Assembly: GCA_046160245.1 (NCBI GenBank)
Contig: JBJXGU010000081.1
Location: 1-7,074, forward strand
DNA from: JAJTFW01 sp046160245
GTDB lineage: Bacteria > Bacteroidota > Bacteroidia > AKYH767-A > OLB10
Direction of reading: 5' to 3'
Length of the DNA stretch: 7,074 nucleotides
A program made the position numbers and the translations under genes. Below the pieces are notes generated by a model. The model was not told the origin of the DNA. It saw nothing but the letters and a program-made list of their open reading frames with translations, and searched no databases. Each line of letters starts with the position of its first letter. The first letter of the stretch is position 1. This document shows positions 1-4,867 of the stretch, piece after piece.

Positions 1-425
1 CGGTCGTAGTTAACGGCTTCGTAGTTTTTTAATTTCTTTATGCGGATGGGGTAAAGGTGGCAGGAGATGGGTTTTCGAAAGGAGATTTTCCCTTCAGAAT
101 GTGCTTTTTCAAATGTACAAGTAGCCACTCCTTTTTCAAAAATTACATAGGCGCATTCTTTATTACCATTCACCAATGGTGTTACCCAATCGCCGTCTTG
201 ATCCTTTGTGTAGAGTCCGTAGTTCTCGATGCTCTTTTTGCCATCTTCAGATAACATGTTTCTGATGGTAGGAAAGGCATCTTCTATTTCAAATAATTCA
301 CTTTCTTCAAGTGGTGCCCCAGCATCTCCCGAAATACAACACTCCCCTTTGCATTTCGCTAAATCACAAACGAATTGTTCGTCTATGACATCTAAAGAAA
401 TGAGCTTGTCGTCAATTTGAATCAT
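1..425 (-). CDS. DUF3109 family cysteine-rich protein (N-terminal part, cut by window edge)
   Basis: Reading the minus strand from the ATG at 425-423 gives an open frame of 141 codons that leaves the window at base 1. It begins MIQIDDKLISLDVIDEQF. Visible cysteines are C20, C25, C29 and C30 (pattern C-x4-C-x3-CC), then C91, C103 and C122, the last in the segment KPISCHLYPIRI. This layout matches the DUF3109 proteins common in Bacteroidota, usually just under 200 residues, so roughly the last quarter is missing. The family has no firmly established function; the conserved cysteines suggest binding of zinc, iron or an Fe-S cluster, which is inference. No signal peptide or membrane segment is seen, so it is probably cytoplasmic. 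It is transcribed away from the sensor kinase gene, and there is no reason to place it in the same pathway. No clear Shine-Dalgarno precedes the ATG; the start is chosen because family members begin with this short run before the first cysteines. Confidence 0.85.
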   Translation of the reverse strand, partial: MIQIDDKLISLDVIDEQFVCDLAKCKGECCISGDAGAPLEESELFEIEDAFPTIRNMLSEDGKKSIENYGLYTKDQDGDWVTPLVNGNKECAYVIFEKGVATCTFEKAHSEGKISFRKPISCHLYPIRIKKLKNYEAVNYD

Positions 426-529
426 ACTACAAAGGTGAGGGAAATTGCCCAATTTTATATCATTCTTTCTATATTTTACGGAATAGATGGTTTATTCAAG
501 AATTTGAATTAAATTTCGATGCATAAATA
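426..529. promoter_or_regulatory. Divergent intergenic region between DUF3109 gene and sensor kinase gene
   Basis: This 104-base AT-rich gap separates two genes read in opposite directions, so promoters for both should lie here or just inside the genes. On the plus strand TAAATTTC at 510-517 differs by one base from the Bacteroidota -7 consensus TAnnTTTG, but no TTTG-like -33 element sits at the usual distance. On the minus strand a TTTG lies only a few bases before the DUF3109 ATG. Neither is strong enough to call a promoter position. No Shine-Dalgarno motif is visible before either start. Confidence 0.4.
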
Positions 530-3487
530 ATGATGTTTCGGAAGATGGGTTTACGAAGACTTTTGGTGTTGGCTTTCATGTCGATGTCACTATCATTAGC
601 TGCTCAATTGCCGCAGCCAGTGTTGCGACAGTTTACGACGCTTGATGGATTGCCGTCTTCGCAAATTTATCAAGTGATCGAAGATCGGAAAGGCTATTTG
701 TGGTTTGCAACGGATCATGGCGTGGCTCGATATAATGGATATGAGTTTAAAGTTTTTTCTTCCGCAGAGGGATTGAGCGATAATACGGTTTTCAAATTGT
801 TTATTGATAGCAAGGAACGGATGTGGATGCAAACATTTTCCGGACAATTGTTTTTTATTGAAAATGAAGTAGTGAAGCCTTTTGCCTTTAATGCCCTTGC
901 AAAGAAAATTGTAGGAAATTCAATTCCCTTAGGTTTTTTTGTGGATAGTTTAGAAAATGTTTATTTCTCCTGCAATTATAATGGAGAGTATTTTATTGAT
1001 AAGAAAGGAAAGGAGCATTTAGAATTGAAGTTTATAAAGTCACATCCCTTTAATCAAATTTTTGTGGATGAAATTGAAGTAGGTCGATTATTGACTTCCG
1101 GAAATAAATTATTCATTCCCTCTCTTCCGACTTATTTGTACGTTCGAAAGTATAAGGGAAATTATGATTCTTTGTTTGTAGACGTGAATTATAGCGGACA
1201 ACTTTTTGCAAAGTACTTGCGCGATGGACGCATGATTATTTCACTTTCAAAATATTTGTTTGAGTATAAAGATGGACAACTTCATCTCTTGAATGAATTT
1301 CCAGGACCTATCACTTATTTGTATGAGGGAAAAAATGATGAACTGTGGGTTTCTTCTTATAATGGACTTTTAAAAGTTTCAACACAAGATTGGAAAATTA
1401 TAAATGTGTATTTAGAAAAAGAATTTATTTCAAGTATCGTGTTGGACTTTGAAAGTGGTCTATGGGTTACTACAGTAAATTCTGGTGTTTTTTATTTTAA
1501 TGACGCCGGTGTTAATGAGTATATTTTAAATCCAGATTCCTTTCAAGAAGCTTTATGTTTGGCGAAGGGTAAGAATATTATTTACGCAGGTTTTTGGAAT
1601 GGTGTTGTTGCCGAGTTTAATCCGTTAGGTTTTAAAGCTACAACCTTGTCGAATAAGGAGAAGTATGTAAACGCTATGTTTTACGACGAGGAAGAGAACC
1701 GTTTATTAATTTCGATGGAACCTCCTGGATATTTGTCAAATGGAAAGTATCATCATTTTGCATCGGATGGTACGAATTCTTTAAAAGGTGACTTTATTCG
1801 TTTGCGCAATGGAGACATGCTGAATGCATCCATTAATGGTTTGTATAAATTGAAAGACGATTCAGTTTTTTTATGGGCGAGCTTAAAGCAGCGTGCAAAT
1901 TGTGTGACGGAAAGACCGGATGGAAAATTTATTTTGGGAACGAACAGTGGTGTTTATTTACTCAATGACCAAGGAGCTATTCTAAATTTATTCCATCCAA
2001 TTTTTAAAGATACTCGTGTAGATGATATTGAAAAAAGGGACGACCAGTATTTTTTTGCAACACGAGGGAAAGGGCTGGTGATCGTAGTGGGCGATTCAGC
2101 ATACAAAGTGGATGAGTCGGATGGTTTGTGCAATAATATCATTCATCGAATTACGCAAGGTGAAAATTCGATTTGGTGTGCTTCATACAATGGAGCTTCT
2201 AAAGTGACCATTGAAAGTTTTTCGCCATTTCGTTTTACAGTGAGTAGTATTGGTTATAATGAGGGTTTATCCGATAATGAAATCAATGATATTGCTGTAT
2301 TAAATGATACCGTATGGGTGGCTACTAAAAAGTCGATTTTGTTTTTTGATGGACGTTCGAGTTTTGTGAATTCGACACCTCCTGTTTTTCATTTTACAAG
2401 TTTTAAAGTGAATAACGTGGATGTTAGTTTAGATAAGATTGGTTCACTTGATCATGGAGCCAATAATATAAGTATTGGTTTCGAAGCCTTGTCTTACAAA
2501 AGTTATGGTAATATCAAGTATCGTTATTGGCTAGTTAATGAAGCCGATACTTTTGAGTCGGTAACTTCAAGTCGGCATGTTGAGTTTCTTTCGTTAAAGC
2601 CAGGAAATTATATTTTTAGTGTATTGGTAAAAAACAGTTCAGGGACATGGACGGTTGCAAAAGAGAGTTTGAAATTTACCATCTTGACTCCTTTTTGGCA
2701 GCAGTGGTGGTTCCGATTAGTAGTATTGTTCTCAATTATTCTATTAGCCTTTTATTTCATGCGATTGCGAATTGCTCGTGTGAGAGAACAGGAAAGGTTA
2801 CGTACTGATTTTAACAAACAACTCGTGATGCTTGAGATAAAGGCGTTGCGCGCTCAAATGAATCCACATTTTATTTTTAATGTGATCAATTCTATTCAAG
2901 ATTATATTTTGAAAAATGATGCCCGTTCCGCTCAACGGTATCTTACGAAGTTTGCAAAGCTGGTACGATCTATTTTAGATAATTCCGTTGAAGGGGAAGT
3001 GATGTTAGAAGGGGAGTTAGAAGCTAATAAATTATATGTTGAATTGGAACAACAACGATTTGATGATAAATTTGAGTTTGCATTAAATATTTCAAGTGAT
3101 GTAGATGCTAATTCGTTATTGATTCCATCGATGATCTTCCAACCGTTTTTGGAAAATGCAATTAAACATGGGATTCGATATCTCTCTGGAAATGGAAAAT
3201 TATCACTGACGGTAAAAAGAGATGACCATACTGTTTACATATATATAGAAGATAACGGCATCGGAAGAGCAGCAGCCGCTGAATTGAATAAAATTAATGC
3301 AAGTGAACATATTTCACACGGTTCGCTCATTACTACGCGAAGAGTGGAAGCTTACAATAAAGCACATAATACTTCTATTCAATTAACGATTTTGGATTTG
3401 TTTGACGAACAAGGAAAGGCATCCGGAACGCGCGTCGAATTGTTGATTCCAGTAAAATATAGAATTAAAGGAAAGGCAGTTAATTGA
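530..3487 (+). CDS. Periplasmic beta-propeller sensor histidine kinase (Reg_prop, Y_Y_Y, LytS-type kinase core)
   Basis: This 985-residue protein is a one-pass membrane sensor kinase. Residues 1-26 form a signal peptide ending LSLAAQ. Two-component propeller blades follow, clearest at about 40-72 (DGLPSSQIYQVIEDRKGYLW), 80-112, 259-330 and 531-608, with the usual GLSDN and LW[FV]xT signatures. A Y_Y_Y domain spans about 627-724 (YRYWL at 664-668, PGNYIF from 691). The membrane helix is about 726-744, followed by a short charged coiled linker. The kinase core belongs to the His_kinase PF06580 group: phosphoacceptor H780 in NPHFIFN (778-784), N-box with E875 and N876 (LENAIKHG) and ATP-lid box DNGIG at 908-912. 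The G2 region reads HGSLITTRR rather than a typical glycine-rich GLGL type. It should autophosphorylate and pass phosphate to the LytTR regulator encoded 100 bases downstream. The ligand is unknown. There is no fused receiver or AraC domain, so it is not a hybrid HTCS. Start may be 530 or 533 (ATGATG), or 545; any of them keeps the signal peptide. Confidence 0.96.
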   Translation: MMFRKMGLRRLLVLAFMSMSLSLAAQLPQPVLRQFTTLDGLPSSQIYQVIEDRKGYLWFATDHGVARYNGYEFKVFSSAEGLSDNTVFKLFIDSKERMWMQTFSGQLFFIENEVVKPFAFNALAKKIVGNSIPLGFFVDSLENVYFSCNYNGEYFIDKKGKEHLELKFIKSHPFNQIFVDEIEVGRLLTSGNKLFIPSLPTYLYVRKYKGNYDSLFVDVNYSGQLFAKYLRDGRMIISLSKYLFEYKDGQLHLLNEFPGPITYLYEGKNDELWVSSYNGLLKVSTQDWKIINVYLEKEFISSIVLDFESGLWVTTVNSGVFYFNDAGVNEYILNPDSFQEALCLAKGKNIIYAGFWNGVVAEFNPLGFKATTLSNKEKYVNAMFYDEEENRLLISMEPPGYLSNGKYHHFASDGTNSLKGDFIRLRNGDMLNASINGLYKLKDDSVFLWASLKQRANCVTERPDGKFILGTNSGVYLLNDQGAILNLFHPIFKDTRVDDIEKRDDQYFFATRGKGLVIVVGDSAYKVDESDGLCNNIIHRITQGENSIWCASYNGASKVTIESFSPFRFTVSSIGYNEGLSDNEINDIAVLNDTVWVATKKSILFFDGRSSFVNSTPPVFHFTSFKVNNVDVSLDKIGSLDHGANNISIGFEALSYKSYGNIKYRYWLVNEADTFESVTSSRHVEFLSLKPGNYIFSVLVKNSSGTWTVAKESLKFTILTPFWQQWWFRLVVLFSIILLAFYFMRLRIARVREQERLRTDFNKQLVMLEIKALRAQMNPHFIFNVINSIQDYILKNDARSAQRYLTKFAKLVRSILDNSVEGEVMLEGELEANKLYVELEQQRFDDKFEFALNISSDVDANSLLIPSMIFQPFLENAIKHGIRYLSGNGKLSLTVKRDDHTVYIYIEDNGIGRAAAAELNKINASEHISHGSLITTRRVEAYNKAHNTSIQLTILDLFDEQGKASGTRVELLIPVKYRIKGKAVN

Positions 3488-3587
3488 TTTTTAAAAAATA
3501 TTTTTTGAAGTTTATTTAGTTTTGCATGATTTGTTTTGGTAATATTGTTTTACAAAAGCTTATGTTTCGTAATAAATTTTATTCAAA
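3488..3587 (+). promoter_or_regulatory. AT-rich gap between kinase and regulator genes, with a possible -7 element at 3517-3524
   Basis: The gap carries TAGTTTTG at 3517-3524, an exact match to the Bacteroidota -7 consensus TAnnTTTG. The only nearby TTTG (3504-3507) is about 10 bases too close to be a standard -33 element, so a separate promoter for the regulator is possible but weak. A perfect 14-base palindrome AAAAAATATTTTTT lies at 3493-3506, just after the kinase stop; being all A and T, it would be a poor terminator stem. Co-transcription of kinase and regulator therefore remains the simplest reading. Confidence 0.3.
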
Positions 3588-4319
3588 ATGATGAAAGCCT
3601 GTATTGTTGATGATGAGAAAAAAGGCCGTGATACACTGCTGAAATTACTCGAAGAATATTGTAAGGATGTGGAAGTAGTTGGTCAAGCCGACTCCGTTGA
3701 AACAGCCTTTCAGTTTATTTCTAGTCATCAGCCTGAACTGGTTTTTTTGGATGTGGAGATGCCAAGAGGAAGCGGATTTGAGTTGCTGAAGCGATTTGAC
3801 AATGTAAACTTCAAAACTATTTTTGTTACAGCGCATAATCATTATGCAATTAAAGCGATCAAGTTTGCAGCTGTAGATTATATTTTAAAACCCGTTGATG
3901 TCGACGAATTGGTAAGTGCCGTTTCGAGAGTGAGATCTTCACCACCTGTGCAGCAAAATAATTATTCTGGATTGTTGGATAATTTGGAAAATAATCGAAC
4001 TGGAAAATTGGCAGTTCCCGTGAAAGATGGAGTTGCATTTATTCATACAAATGATATTATTAGAATGCAAGCCGATGGAAGCTATACACATATCTATACA
4101 TCAACTCAAAAATATACCGCTTCTAAGAATATAAAAGAGTATGAAGATTTGTTGCAAGACATGAGTTTTTTTAGAGCGCATCATTCTCACCTTATCAACT
4201 TAATTCACGTTAAACATTTTAGTAGAGTGGATGGATATTTTGCCATCATGAGTGATGGATCTTCTGTTGAAGTTTCGCGAAGGAAAAAGGACCATTTTTT
4301 ACAACTGATGAATTTGTAA
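3588..4319 (+). CDS. LytTR-family response regulator (receiver plus LytTR DNA-binding domain)
   Basis: This 243-residue protein is a two-domain transcription regulator of the LytR/AlgR type. The receiver domain covers about residues 3-118: acidic pocket D8-D9 in IVDDE, phosphoacceptor D55 in VFLDVEMP, switch threonine T81 in FVTAH, aromatic Y98 and lysine K101 in DYILKP. A loose linker rich in Gln and Asn follows at about 119-137. The LytTR DNA-binding domain spans about 139-240, with the family signatures IIRMQADGSYTHIYT (157-171), FFRAHHSHLINL (194-205) and VEVSRRKK (227-234). Length is normal for the family. It lies 100 bases after the LytS-type kinase on the same strand, the standard arrangement for a cognate pair; phosphorylation at D55 should promote dimer binding to direct repeats near target promoters. 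Two adjacent ATG codons (3588, 3591) are both possible starts; the second gives the more usual short MKACIVDDE N-terminus. No Shine-Dalgarno is seen. Targets are unknown; the downstream repeats are candidates. Confidence 0.96.
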   Translation: MMKACIVDDEKKGRDTLLKLLEEYCKDVEVVGQADSVETAFQFISSHQPELVFLDVEMPRGSGFELLKRFDNVNFKTIFVTAHNHYAIKAIKFAAVDYILKPVDVDELVSAVSRVRSSPPVQQNNYSGLLDNLENNRTGKLAVPVKDGVAFIHTNDIIRMQADGSYTHIYTSTQKYTASKNIKEYEDLLQDMSFFRAHHSHLINLIHVKHFSRVDGYFAIMSDGSSVEVSRRKKDHFLQLMNL

Positions 4320-4320
4320 T

Positions 4321-4411
4321 TTGACTAAATACTGGTCAAAGGGTAGTTGCGAGGTTCCCCAAATTAATGTTTGTTAAACTATTGTATATCAAGTTATTGG
4401 TATTTAGTCAA
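4321..4411. repeat. 12-base perfect inverted repeat, arms 4321-4332 and 4400-4411
   Basis: TTGACTAAATAC at 4321-4332 is the exact reverse complement of GTATTTAGTCAA at 4400-4411, with 67 bases between. The left arm starts two bases after the regulator stop codon. The left arm can also form a short competing hairpin: TTTGAC at 4320-4325 pairs with GTCAAA at 4335-4340 around a nine-base loop. Neither structure is followed by a T-run, so neither is a standard terminator. A long-range RNA stem, a regulator-binding pair or remnant ends of a mobile element are all possible; no transposase or target duplication supports the last. Confidence 0.6.
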
Positions 4412-4432
4412 TTTGTAATCGATTGGAAGTGG

Positions 4433-4443
4433 CCAAAGTTTGG
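4433..4443. repeat. 11-base odd palindrome CCAAAGTTTGG
   Basis: CCAAAGTTTGG is a perfect palindrome around a central G, and the outer bases extend it by one more imperfect (G-T) pair. It is too tight to form an RNA hairpin with a usable loop, so if it matters at all it would be as a dimeric protein-binding site. Such short palindromes also occur by chance. Confidence 0.3.
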
Positions 4444-4457
4444 TCTAGGTTTAGTTT

Positions 4458-4555
4458 ACCACTTATTAAGTTTTTCATACCAATTGTGGGGCTTATTAAC
4501 CACTTATAAATATAGCTTGACTTACTCATAAATTTTGCATTCTTTTGATAAGTGG
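4458..4555. repeat. Candidate operator cluster: repeated ACCACTTAT / CTTATTAA motifs
   Basis: ACCACTTAT occurs directly at 4458-4466 and 4499-4507, 41 bases start to start, close to four helical turns. CTTATTAA occurs at 4462-4469 and 4492-4499, overlapping each copy. ATAAGTGG at 4548-4555 is the inverted partner and can pair with CCACTTAT at 4500-4507 or 4459-4466. LytTR regulators generally bind pairs of short direct repeats upstream of target promoters, though the classical spacing is shorter than here. The position between the regulator and a surface-protein gene makes these plausible sites; binding itself is inference. Confidence 0.4.
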
Positions 4556-4576
4556 AGGAGTGTAGTGGCTGTGGTT

Positions 4577-4616
4577 GGAATTTCTAGAAATGAATTCCTA
4601 ATTCAGTTTTTTTTTT
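4577..4616 (+). terminator. Possible weak intrinsic terminator (or AT-rich hairpin)
   Basis: GGAATT at 4577-4582 pairs with AATTCC at 4593-4598 around a ten-base loop, and ten Ts follow at 4607-4616 after an eight-base gap. Inside it lies a 12-base palindrome ATTTCTAGAAAT (4580-4591 approximately). The stem is short and only two G-C pairs strong, and the T-run is detached from it, so termination would be inefficient. It lies about 260 bases after the regulator stop and 250 before the surface-protein start, a sensible place to end the two-component transcript. Confidence 0.3.
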
Positions 4617-4867
4617 GCTCGCAAGTATATTGAAGTAACTTTTAAAATTGGAAAAGATAAAATCTAAAATGATGAAGTTGTGTTATACTTTTTGCGAGAA
4701 TAAATGGAAGTGGCTTTTGTGGCTGCTCAATTTTGTTTTTGATGTTCATTTTTGTTTTAAAAGTATACGCAGTTTTTTCATTTTAATTCCCAATCGTCAA
4801 AACCACCAGGAAAGAATAAATTCTACAATGTTGAATTGTGAATTTATTTTTCCAAAATACTCAGCTT

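Larger units (their letters stand above)
4320..4867. other. Long non-coding region between regulator and surface-protein genes
   Basis: These 548 bases hold no convincing gene. An open frame at 4648-4926 exists, but it runs out of frame into the surface-protein gene and looks like chance coding. The region is rich in small repeats, listed separately: an inverted repeat at 4321-4332/4400-4411, an odd palindrome at 4433-4443, direct and inverted copies of ACCACTTAT between 4458 and 4555, and a hairpin with a ten-T run at 4577-4616. It probably contains the promoter and long leader of the surface-protein gene. No good TTTG/TAnnTTTG promoter pair was found; TACTTTTT at 4687-4694 region resembles a -7 element only loosely. 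Confidence 0.6.

Noticed and set aside
57..420. Two short plus-strand open frames (57-254 and 229-420)
   Set aside because: They lie antisense to the DUF3109 gene, whose minus-strand translation shows clear family motifs.
596..2142. Minus-strand open frames inside the kinase gene (596-847, 1954-2142)
   Set aside because: They are shadows of the kinase coding sequence and have no recognisable motifs.
4320..4616. Mobile-element remnant marked by the 12-base inverted repeat
   Set aside because: No transposase or integrase coding, no flanking target duplication and only 67 bases between the arms.
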